DNA from: Scedosporium boydii
Lineage: Eukaryota; Ascomycota; Sordariomycetes; Microascales; Microascaceae
DNA: 64,000 nt
NCBI GenBank assembly: GCA_002221725.1
Contig: NJFT01000154.1
Span: 1-64,000, forward strand
Direction: 5' to 3'
Of this stretch, positions 1 through 10,960 are shown one piece after another; the stretch's first letter is position 1; each line of letters opens with the position of its first letter. The notes under the pieces were generated by a model that saw only the letters and a list, made by a program, of their open reading frames with translations, ran no database searches and had not been told where the DNA came from. A program made the translations under genes and the position numbers.

Positions 1-2621
1 AAGAACCTCAACCTGAACCGGAGCCGGAACCAGAACCAGAACCTCAAGAACCTGAGGAACCTGAGCCAGAGCCAGAGCCGCAGCCAGAACCTGAACCTGA
101 ACCTGAACCAGAGCCAGAGCCACAAGAACCACAACCGCAACCAGAACCAGAACCGGAACCGGAACCGGAACCCCAGCCTGAGCCTGAGCCCCAGCCGGAA
201 CCTCAACCCGAGCCGGAGCCAGAACCGCAACCAGAGCCAGAACCAGAGCCAGAACCAGAACCAGAACCTGAACCAGAGCCAGAGCCACAACCGGAACCAG
301 AACCTGAACCTGAACCTCAACCGGAACCTGAGCCAGAACCACAGCAGCCAGAACCTGAGCCGGAGCCTGAACCAGAACCTGAACTCCAACCAGAGCCCGA
401 GCCCGAGCCAGAGCCAGAGCCAGAACTCCAGCCCCAGCCCCAGCCCGAGCCCGAAGAACCCTTCACCGGCATCATCACAACCTCAAGCTTCACCTTCGAA
501 TCCAACGACACAATCTACGGCGTCTGGGAATACCCCTTCAACGGCAGCATAGCCAACCACAACATAACCTTCCCCGTAAAGGGCCTCTTCGGCTCCCAGC
601 CCGGCATCAACTACGCCAATGCCCGCGCCCCCTTCTTCTTCACGCGCTCCGGCTTCGGCGTCTACGTCGACACCCTCGCCATGGGCACCTTTGCCTTCGA
701 GGGGTCCACGGCTAGCTTCTCCTTCGCTGCTGATGAGGAGGTCAGCTATAAGGTGCTGTTTAATCCGGATCTTAAGGCGCTGTTGAAAGAGTATGCGGAG
801 TTGTCGTCGAAGCCGGAGTTGCCGCCGGATTCGGGGTATGGGCCTGTTTTCTGGTCGGATAATATTTTGAGGGATTTCCATGGGTCGGTGGAGAATGCTG
901 AGGAGAATCTGTACGATGTTGTGGATCATTTGTATTATAACGAGATTCGCGCCACGGCAATGTTTGCTGATAGTAAGTGGTGATGCCCTTCGCGAGTCTG
1001 GAACGATTTGGAGACAACGCTAACGGAAGATATAGGGCCGTATGGCACCGGAAACATGTCTTTCGGCAACTTTGATTTCGATCCCGAGTTCTTCCCCGAT
1101 CCGGAGGCCTTCATCGCCAACATCACCGAGTGGGGTTACGACTTCCAGGTTCGTTCTTCTGCTGATCCCTAACTTGTCCTCACTAACATCCATCAGGTCT
1201 GGGTTGCCAACAGAGCGTTCCTCGACACCGAGCTCTACACAACCGCTCTCGAAAACGGCTGGCTCTTCCCCGGCATCAATGGCGAAGAGTTCCTCGGCCC
1301 GGCCCTCGACCTTACCATCCCCGAAGCTTACGAGTACTTCCAGGAGAGGCTCCGCTACTTCGCCGATATTGGCGTCAAGGGCTTCAAGATTGATCGTGGC
1401 GAGGAGCGCGAACTCCCAGGTAAGGGACTCTTCTCACTCCCCACTCCACTTGGGGGGAAGGCAAAGAAAAAAGCTGACTTGTGTGGTTCCCCAACAGACG
1501 AGCTCCAAAACCTCCACAATACCATCTTCCAGCAACTTTGCCACGAAGTAATGGTCGACAAATGGGGCGCTGGAAACTTCTTCTCCTTCTCCCGCTCCGT
1601 CGTCGACCGCGCTCGTTCCCTCACGGCCGTTTGGAACGGCGACTCCCAGGCCGACTGGGAAGGTCTCGCTTTCTCCGTTGCCTCGGGTATCCGCGCGGGT
1701 CTCCTTCTTTTCTCGACCTGGGGATCTGATATTGGCGGCTATACAAGGCCCGATGAGACGACACCCAGCGAGGAGCTTTGGGCTCGCTGGATGCAATTCG
1801 GCGCCTTCTCGCCTCACTATGTAAGTTATTATCCCGTTTCCTTGTGTGACTTCACGATGGTAGAGGTGTTTCTTACACTCGCTATCCTGCAGGAAATCAT
1901 GATTGGAGACGGTCACACGCCGTGGTACGAACCCTACAGCGGCGAGCTCGTCGATGTTCTCAAAAAGACCGCCGACTGGCACACCCGTCTCATCCCCTAC
2001 ATCCGCTCCTACACCTACCAATCCACGCAAACGGGCATCCCCGTCATCCGCGCCCTCTTCCTCGAGTACCCTGCCGACTCCACCATCTACGAGACGGGAG
2101 ATGCCTACGCCTTTGGCGCGGAATTCTTCGTGGCACCCTTCATCGCCGAGGGCGGCGTGCGTACCGTGCACTTCCCAGATGCCGGCGAGAACTCTGCGTC
2201 GCGCAAGTTCGTCGATTGGTTTAACAAGACCGCCATCTACCACGGAGGCACGGAGATAGAGGTCGCCCTGCCGCTCGACGAGTTTCCCGTCTACGTGCGT
2301 GAGGGGTCCATCATCCCCACGGGTGACATCTACCAGGGTAATGCCAAGTGGATCGAGGACTGGAAGCCCACCCTCGAGATCGAGTTCTACCCGAGCTACG
2401 CCGTCGAGGAGTCTAGGTTCGAGTACCTGAGGGCCGATGGCGAGATCGCTGTCATCACCATGAGGACGAACCGCGAGGCCGAGACTGTATTAGTCCAGAC
2501 TGATGCCCTGGGTGTTGAGGGCGTCTTCAAGGTCTACAGCAAGACTGGCGCCGCGGAGATTCCCTTCACTCCGGATTCGATGAGCTTCCTGATGGACAAG
2601 GTCGCCACGCTTTTCGATTAA
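1..2621 (+). CDS. GH31 family glycoside hydrolase (alpha-glucosidase/alpha-xylosidase type), 5' end outside window
   Basis: The gene is open at the left edge and read from base 3. I infer four introns: 973-1035, 1149-1196, 1420-1497 and 1821-1892. The last is 72 bp without a stop, so it could be read through. The joined exons give 785 visible residues. Residues 1-149 are an almost pure Pro/Glu/Gln repeat. After it come the end of the N-terminal beta domain (motif [17 protein letters not shown]), the TIM barrel and the C-terminal beta domains. The GH31 nucleophile is the Asp of KIDRGEE just before intron 3, and the acid/base is the Asp of WNGDSQADW in the following exon. GH31 enzymes release alpha-linked glucose or xylose from oligosaccharides; the exact substrate cannot be told here. 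Secretion is likely for the family, but the signal peptide would lie outside the window. The family assignment is firm and the specificity open. Confidence 0.9.
3..452 (+). repeat. Pro-Glu/Gln low-complexity coding repeat in the GH31 gene
   Basis: An in-frame degenerate hexanucleotide repeat (GAR CCN, with occasional CAR) encodes about 149 residues of alternating Pro and Glu/Gln and continues beyond the left edge. Synonymous third positions vary (CCT, CCA, CCG, CCC) and the frame is intact, so the protein sequence seems to be maintained. It would form a stiff, highly acidic, extended segment. Confidence 0.95.
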
Positions 2622-5600
2622 GGGCAGGATAGGCTCAGAAGAGTCGGGAGCTACTCATGCCTGCCATATTTTTATTGATTTTCAAGATGGAAAACGAAGG
2701 AGGATGTATAGTACTTGCCTGAAAATCTCTCACTCGTCGAGATGAAGCCCTAATATGATTTGAATTTTTCCCCCACAGAGTAGTGTAAGCGAAGAACGTA
2801 TTGCATCGAGCTGTCCCAAGATTCCTCTCTTTTCCGATGAATTCTACCAGTGAAGTGCAGCATTTTCATCACAAGGTCTTTTCCGATATTAGCGATCCCT
2901 GAGATCTTCGATAACCAACATCGTGGGATCGGATCGGGATTGGGGCAGGACGGGAAGTGGGTCCCACCGAGCTGAAATCCCGGGCTGGGCGTAGAAGGTT
3001 CCGAGGCCATGTGTTTGAATCCTCTGCTCTCGTTGGCTACCGCATCAGCGACCACCCCCTTCGGTGCCCCCCAGGTGCACAACATCGCTCTCGCTGCCAG
3101 GTAGGAGAGCCAAGAATTGCCAAGAAATCTCGGCATCGCAATGTTGTTGCAGACGGGGGAGGCCGTGGAAATGGCCTTCCTGAAAACTCCGCTCAGGATC
3201 GATTTACATGCGGAGCTCGTGGTGCTGACCTGATAACGATCCTGCAGAGTTTTTCAAACAGCTGTTTGCATAATCTAGTAGGATCAGGTCTCGAGAATGG
3301 TTTCCTAGTTCAGGCTCGGTAAAAGAGTGGGAAGCCGATCCAAGTAGCGCCCGAGACCTTAATACTTCTTGACGAACTTTGGGGTCCGCTCCCGCCCCTA
3401 ATAACGAGCGAGTGCTATGAAAAACGACCAATTAGGAAACAGATCTTCGTAAAAATATCGAGTAATGTCAAAGCCCGCGTGGGATATCCTAAAACTCAAC
3501 AGCAGTGGTGGTCTGAAGTGGCGGAAGCCTTCAGGCGTATGCGTAAGGGTGACAGCAGTCAAGTGCTGCTGTTTCCTGGCGCCCACGACCACAGGTGAGA
3601 AGTTTGACGGGTAAGGACAACGCCAACTGCTTGTCTTGCTCGTGTGATCACTTTCCCCTCTCGGTCTAAACATCAGGCAGATGAGACAAGGAGAGACGTA
3701 CATTACATTGAGAGATGCGACCCCTGCTGCGCACACAAGGGAGGGTCCCCTGCACGCCGTGGGGAACCGTAGTGGTGGAACCAGGTCAAGACGGAGTAGG
3801 CACTGTCGAGCCAGGTTGTCTTAGAGGGTCAGGTACTATACATACAGGCTGACCTGTAGAGGGGGTATAGATAAGACCGGGGATGCGGAAGACAGTGATT
3901 TGCCTTTCCAGCCCTCTTCCACTCGGCTCTTGGCCTCGAAGGATACCGCCAGTCGGAAACATTTCATTTGGGGGCGGTGTCCAAAAGAGTAATTCGTCTC
4001 GTGTGCAAAGTGCCTCATCGCGAGCATTGTCGATGGGAAACCACTTTACTTGGAAACTAAGGGGATGCCGAGTTGCCTAGACGGGCACCGAGTACGAAGA
4101 TCAACTCCTAAAGACGGGACAGGGTTTATCAAGCCGCAAGGCAGTTGCAATTCTCATCATGTAAGGGCATGCTGGTGAAGAATGTTACTTCAGCTTTAGT
4201 CGATGTGTCTGGCAACAAGTGGCGATAGGACCTGTTGGATGCTCACCGAACTCTCTGTTGTCTACAGCAAAACGTGACATAGAAAGTTGAATCTTCCCAT
4301 GGGATCGTCGGCTTGGCTTCTGTAATGGGTACTCCTTGGAAGATCAAACTTTTATCGCTGAGGAGTGCTAGAGTCGATGAAGGGAGATAATCGGGGATGT
4401 GGCGGCAACTCTTTTCGCTCAAATAGCTGCTTCCGATACCGAGACGCTGGGACGTGGCTACGGGCGTTGTCTAGAGGATCACCCCAGATACTGCAGATCG
4501 AGAACATGATTTTGGAGCCACTGGGCTAATAACACTGAATGTCCATCCCCGGAGACACTGGTCAGGGAGGGTACTACTGGGAATCTGACGCCTCGAGCAG
4601 TGCCGAAAATAACGACAGTAGGGTCAGTCCTTGGAGGAATCCTCCAGGCGAATGCGATGAGCGGAGCTTGGTTCAAAAGCAAAGAATGAAGCCGATTACG
4701 GCAGTAAAAGAAAAGCACATCTGAATGCCTCAAAGCTTGAAGCAAGACCGAGTGACGAACATAACCCGGATGCAAATATTCGGCGATATCTGCGGGCGCG
4801 GGTGCCAACAGCACAACATCATAAGGGTCGAAGCAGAGGTGTGAGTACCTGCGTGCTTCGTATGGCCGGGACGTACTTCGTAGCTGACTCGCAGGCGAGG
4901 GCCGTCTGCCCAGCAGGGGCAGCTACCTGGCGTGTGCGCAGAGGAGTTCCGGGGTCCATCGGCGCCATCCCCAAAAGCATCACCGAAGCTCGTGGGGCAT
5001 GGGCAAACTCTCGTAACATGCCTCGTACGAAAATACACTAGACTAGAGCTGGCTTGAGGGCTCGCAGCCTATTGCCTCATTCATCCCTCAGAGAGATTTA
5101 ACTCGACTCTCGAGCCTTTGCTCTGAGGCGACGAAGACATCACATAATCGGTGGGGTGAGGACGTGTGGGGTTCGAAGCTTGCTCATTGCTTTGCTGCAA
5201 GAGCTGAGTCGATAGATATGGCGATGTTGATGCACGACGTGTACTACTCGATGGGGAAGATGTTGAATTGAGCTGCTTGTGAAGGAGTATACGAAGTTTC
5301 CAAGTAGAGCTCCATGGCAGTTCACTGCAAAAATAGGTACATCACGTACATCGCCGTAGAGTGCAAAGGGGCACTGAAGGCGAGGGTAAACCAGGCGTGG
5401 TGCTGACTTTGAGATGGAATCCAACAATATTCCTCCTGTCGTGAGGGGAGGAACGTTGAAGAGCCTGGCCAAGGGCCTCACGCACGTGTTGACATCTGAG
5501 TTTGTGATTTGCTTAACCAGGTCCAGGGATTCCCCACTTCGAATGAGGGGACTTAACCATAACTGCGACATAACTTGCAGGAACCAGGCCCATTGAGGTA

Positions 5601-6137
5601 CCCATCATCCGGCGCCGTGCCTGCTGGAATAGGACGGGAGATTTCGCTCCTGGCCAATCGGCAGCAGGTTTATCGAAGGTGTGGTGGAATTTAACCTTCT
5701 TATTGGCCAAAGTGAATTTTGCATCTCAAAGTACAGTACTTCTGGAATCTTTAGAAGGTGCACCCGAAGGAAGAGATTCTTGTCCGCCCTCGACTAGGCA
5801 AACTAGTGCACTTCGTAGATTACTTGTACTCGTACTATTTTGACTGACATGTGGCCTGGCTGCGGCTCCTTCAACGTCAAAGATTGATAGTAGACACTTG
5901 AAGTCTGGTGAAGCTTACTGCGTAGTGTCGTCACTAACTTCCGCCGGGGAAGGCACTAAAAAAATTAGGAATCCGCGCTACACCTTGTATTCATGTTTCT
6001 TTTTGGCCCTGAAGCAAGATTGAAGTTTGATCTTTGAAAAGTGGGCATATTCTGGGGGAGGGCACGCGACCTTTGACCGAGTCCGAGAGTGGCAGCGAAA
6101 TGTCAAATGTCTTTGGTAAAGAAAGTTGTGCTCACCC

Positions 6138-6186
<49 letters not shown>

Positions 6187-7997
6187 CTCTGGGCATGGAG
6201 TCTCGAAGCATAGGAATCAAGTGCTCGTTTCAAGTCGCAAGTCGCCACATCCAAATATATCGATGCCAAGTGACGGCTAGGAGCATCCGATTTACCTTTT
6301 TGTTTCAAACTCGCACTTGTGAAGCCTCACCAAGCCTGCTCTGGGCTAATATTAGAACATGATTACATTCTGTGTTTCCTCTAATTGTGTCACTTCGAAA
6401 CTCCATTGTCATCCCTATGGCAGTCTGCCTTTAGTGTTTCCCATGGGGATCTTGCTTGGCCCCGCGCTGTGGCGTTGTCTCCCGACTGTTGATCATCAAG
6501 TGTGGATGTTGGTGGTGTAAAGATGCTGGCCCGACATTGTCCCCCACGATTTACTGAAGACGGGGACGACCAATGACTTGTAGCTTTGGAGCATCGTGCC
6601 CACGTCTCGGTAAGGTTGGACATTCCATGAATTATCTCTGGAAATCCAGGCCTGCAAATCCATCGATCGATAATCGAATCCTTAACTCTTGGAATTATTC
6701 CGCGACTTACCGATGATCAATTAGTGTCTAAAAAAGGAAAGGATTAAAAAAAGAACAGGGAAAAATAGTATCACAAGTCTGGAAGCACTAACCAAAGTGG
6801 ACACAGCGTCAGTCGGTGTGGATCGGATCCTTGATGTGTCTCTTAGTATCGTATCGCCAGACATTGATGTTTAACTTTCCTTCTCTAACTCGGTGGGTAT
6901 GCCCAGACCTGCTAGCTGTGAGAATTTTTCTAGCACCGCACAACAGCCGGGCTCTCGTATGAGACTCTTGTTATGAGCCCGACTCGAGTTGGCGACCGAC
7001 GGTTTGATGTTAATCCACTTTGTATGCCAATCCTCTCGTTTCTGGAATCGATGAGGGCAGTTGAGCCGTCGATCTTCCACAGGAATTGTACCACACCTTA
7101 GAGACGATCAAGTGAGCCAGGTTGTCGAGGCACGCCCCCTGCCCCACCTAACCCCGGTTCCCCACCCCCTCTCTCGGTGTCCAGCTTGGGAAGTGATGCA
7201 CGCGAGTCGACGTTAATCGATCGCAGAATCGGTCGCGACTCCCAGTCTTGCTTGGCCCATCGCCACTGCCGTTGCCCCTATCCCACATGTCTTTCCTAGT
7301 CCACTCGCTCTTTCTCTCACCACTCGACCCTGACTGCCACTTATACCTTCCTATCAATTGATCGATACCCGCCCACGATCCTCGTACAGATATTCTTACT
7401 GGTGAAACGACCTCTATGTACTGTACATTGCAGATGCGGACACCGACGCAGAATCCACCCCCACCCCTTCCCGCCACCACCCACAACTCACACTCCCCTG
7501 GCCATGTACTCTACCTCGTACATGCCTCCACTTACACTGCAAGATCTAGTCTAATCAATGTTTTTTTGCGACCGACTCTAAATTCTCCTCTCGTTTACTG
7601 TCGCATGTTCGATTGCCTTTTTGGGAAAATAGTCCTTAACCCTGCCGTGAAGACTCTCGAGTCTTGCCCATCAATCTCCCTCGAAGCACAGGAAAAACAA
7701 GAGAGATATTAGCTATTAGCGTAGGAACCCGAGATGTATATATATTTCTTCTTCCATCCGCTCCCATTTACTACTCGATTCTTTTGTCTTCATCCGCCTC
7801 TTTAAGCTTGCCTTTCCTTACCTTACTCGGGTCCCCTTCCCTTCAAGGCGAAACGCCTTCTCATCCAAGCTTTCAAAGGAGCCCGTCTTGAGGATATCCC
7901 AACCTTATCACGTCCTCCCTTTACCTCTATTCCTTGACCCTCCCTATCATAACCACCTAAACCTTACCTATCCATACATATATCGACGCTGCCCAAC
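2622..7997. other. Gene-free interval of 5.4 kb
   Basis: I see no convincing coding region on either strand. Open frames are short, lack ATG-plus-splicing continuity and show no recognisable domain. The interval holds a 44-base T tract (6140-6183), several copies of TACGAAG/CTTCGTA (for example 4093-4099, 4876-4882 and 5811-5817), and pyrimidine-rich DNA over the last 250 bases that is probably the promoter and 5' leader of the phosphate transporter. No transposase, terminal inverted repeat or LTR was seen. Confidence 0.6.
6140..6183 (+). repeat. Poly-T tract of 44 bases
   Basis: An uninterrupted run of 44 T is directly visible. It could be the A-tail trace of an old retroposed transcript on the minus strand or a simple replication-slippage tract. 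No recognisable gene sequence adjoins it and I saw no target-site duplication. Confidence 0.95.
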
Positions 7998-9985
7998 ATG
8001 GTGCTGTCACAGTATAACTACCTCTTCGCGGTAGGCACAATCTTTGCCTTCCTAGATGCCTGGAACATCGGTACGTTGTGCCCTTCTCCTCAAGACTAAT
8101 ATGCCGTCCGTCATCTTCTAACACTCATTTCTCAATTTAGGTGCCAACGATGTGGCCAACTCCTGGGCGAACTCAGTCGCTGCACGGTCCGTCTCATACC
8201 TCCAGGCCATGTTTCTAGCCTCCGCAATGGAATTCAGCGGTGCCCTCGGTGTAGGTGCTCGTGTTGCCGATACGATTCGTACCAAGGTCGTCGACACAAG
8301 CGCTTTCAAGGACACCCCCGAGCTCCTCATGCTTGGCATGGTCTGCGCCGTCATCGCTTCGTCTACTTTCCTTACTTTCGCTACCAAGTGCGGTTTCCCC
8401 GTCTCTACCACCCACTCCCTCCTCGGCGGAGTCATTGGCATGGGTATAGCCACTGTTGGGGCCAGCGGCGTCAAGTGGGTCGGCAGTAGCAAGGACGGCG
8501 CGACCGGCGTCATTACCGGCGGTGTCGTCCAGGTCTTCCTCGCCTGGGTCATCGCCCCTGTCCTGTCCGGTATCTTCTCCGCCCTCATCTTCACCATCAC
8601 CAAGTACGCTATCCTGCTCCGCAAAAACCCTCTCAAGAAGGGTCTCTGGTCCGTGCCTGTGTACTTCTCCATCGGTGCTGCACTCCTCGCCATGTTGCTC
8701 ATCTGGAAGGGTGGCAGCTACAAGGTCGACCTCACCGACGCCCAGATTCCCGGTGTCATCGTCGGAACTGGCATTGGTTTCGGTCTCCTCGTCGGCATCA
8801 CGCTTGTGCCGTGGCTCTACCGAGTCATCTACCTCGAGGACTGGCAGATGAAGTGGTACCACATCTTCCAGGGTCCCTTCCTCTTCAAGAGGGGTCCGGT
8901 TTCCCCCGCGCCTGAAAACTTCAAGGGCCCGGTCAAGAACTTCTACGAGGGTCATCTCACTGTTGAAGAGCTTGAGGCTAGACGTGCTAGGGCCCGAGCT
9001 GCCCGCGGCGATGTTGAGAATGGCTCTGGCGACAAGGCTGACGGTGCTATTGCCGGTGAGAAGGTCGTCGGTTCGGACTGCTCCGCGGATCACTCCACGG
9101 GCGAGGTTCAGGAACAGCCCCAGAAGAAGTCTCTCATCGGCCCCAAGCCCGATGGCCCTTGGCACTCGGGACGCGTCCTCTTCTGGTACGTCAAGTGGGC
9201 TCTTCTCCGTGGTGTCGACCGCGACGTCGTCAGCTCCCAGTCCGAGAAGAGCGTCATTGGCGGTGACATTGAGGAGATGCATGCTCGCGCCCAGCAGTTC
9301 GACAACAAGACAGAATACCTCTTTACCTTCCTTCAAATCATGACTGCTGCCACCGCCTCCTTCACCCACGGCGCCAACGACGTCTCTAACGCCATCGGTC
9401 CCTATGCTACCATTTTCGAAATTTGGGACTCGGGCGTCCTTCCCGAATCGGGAAAGTCTCAGGTACCCATCTGGATTCTGTAAGTTTGATGATCCCTCAC
9501 ACTCCCAAACGCCAAAACAGACATCGTGAACTTCAACTAACATCAGATCCTCCCCTCAGCGTCTTTGGCGGCGCCGGAATTGTGATCGGGTAAGTCAGAT
9601 CAGTATTTTTATGTAATTTACTATTTTCCAGGAATACAGCATGCTAACAGCTCCTTAAAGCTTGTGGAGCTATGGTTATAAAATAATGTCGAATCTAGGC
9701 AACCGTTTAACACTCCAATCACCATCCCGAGGCTTCTCAATCGAAATGGGAGGCGTCATCGCTATTATTATGGCTACCCGGCTCAAGCTGCCTATTTCAA
9801 CTACCCAATGCATCACTGGTGCTACTGTAGGTGTTGGCCTGTGTAATGGGGACTGGAGAGCTATTAACTGGCGTATGGTTGCTTGGATCTACCTTGGCTG
9901 GTTCATCACCCTCCCTTGCGCTGGTATCATCTCTGGTGTCCTCATGGGCTTCATCATCAACGCTCCTCGCTGGCCCATGTCCTAA
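7998..9985 (+). CDS. pho89: Sodium/phosphate symporter, PHO89/PHO-4 type (PiT family)
   Basis: Plasma-membrane high-affinity phosphate transporter that couples Pi uptake to Na+. Four exons: 7998-8070, 8141-9479, 9560-9589 and 9661-9985. The third exon is a 30-base microexon, and the joined frame is 588 residues, close to the size of Neurospora PHO-4. The PiT signature GANDVANSW lies across intron 1 and is mirrored in the second half by GANDVSNAIGPY, reflecting the internal duplication of the family. The two hydrophobic halves flank a large hydrophilic loop (roughly residues 250-420), as in eukaryotic PiT proteins. The first ATG gives a hydrophobic N-terminus matching the family. Related genes are induced by phosphate starvation, but I found no clear regulator site in the near promoter. 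Confident. Confidence 0.95.
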
Positions 9986-10960
9986 ATCAGGAACCATTCG
10001 ACTTGATTAACTATTCTTTTTGTTTGATATTTTTCTTGGCATAGCATGCATCTTTGATATTTTTTAGGTCATTCTTTTTGGCCCAGGACATAGAGATGGT
10101 GGAAGAAGTGGCGTTTTGGAAAAGGAGCATTTCGTTTCGTTTCTCGTTTCTTGGGGATTTGGAGCCTGTGGTGATTGGGTTGGATACTAGTTTGAGAACG
10201 CATCTCCTTCTTTTGTTTAGCTGGTACTGCAGTTTGAGCAGACATCAATAAATGAAATCACAATGCACGATGGGGAATATCGTTCGATTCTTAGGTCGTT
10301 CAGAGAACTAGGAAGAAATTTGGTATACAACATCTAGGGAAGTTGCGTTTCGTTCCAAACAGAACTGTAGTCGTTTTTCGTCGTCATGGAGCTCTGCTCC
10401 TCTAAAGCTCTCCTATCGGCAAAAACATCGAAATTCACTGGAACAAGAGGTCATGTTGAAGTTGCATGAGAAGGTGATATTGGACGAGCAGCTGGTGTAG
10501 TGAAGCCTTGGGTAGTCCTTGAAACCTGAGACCAGTCATTAGAGGCGCTCGATAGATGCGCTCGATAGATGTGCCCGGTCTATTACCACTTGCCGAGTGG
10601 GAGTTATCTATTACCCGTTTCCTAAAAGTAGGCTTGGCCGAGATGGGTTGAAACCCGGAGAACCGGCGTTCATTCCGGAGCAGGTCCGGAAGACATCATC
10701 GGAAGTGGGGAATTGCAGTAAATCAAGAAGGCGGTCAACAGCGGCAGAAACTCTGATAAGATAAGCCGAAAAAAAAAAGCTCCCAAGGGAAAAACAGTGG
10801 GGAGCAGCTTCCTCCAATCTTTCAACCTCAAAACCCATTCATTTCGCAGCAAAAGGAAAAGGAAAGCACGAAGGGCGGGGGAAAAAAAAAAGGGAAATAT
10901 CGCTCCGTTTTATGTGTGTGAACACTATCGCCCAATTTATTTCCTAACCTAATTCCGCAA
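9986..10960. other. Intergenic region between pho89 and dbp6
   Basis: No gene seen. The region contains the presumed 3' UTR of the phosphate transporter, a perfect 13-bp tandem duplication (10545-10557 and 10558-10570, GCGCTCGATAGAT) and A-rich DNA immediately before dbp6. Confidence 0.6.
10247..10252 (+). terminator. Candidate poly(A) signal AATAAA after pho89
   Basis: A canonical AATAAA hexamer lies about 260 bases after the stop codon of the phosphate symporter, a plausible distance for a fungal 3' UTR. Fungal 3' ends often do without this hexamer, so the call rests only on motif and position. Confidence 0.3.

Noticed and set aside
2622..7997. A CRISPR array or retrotransposon in the gene-free interval
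   Set aside because: No regular repeats, LTR pairs or transposase or reverse-transcriptase motifs found; CRISPR is not expected in a fungus.
8215..9543. 442-codon minus-strand frame opposite pho89
   Set aside because: Antisense shadow of the phosphate symporter.
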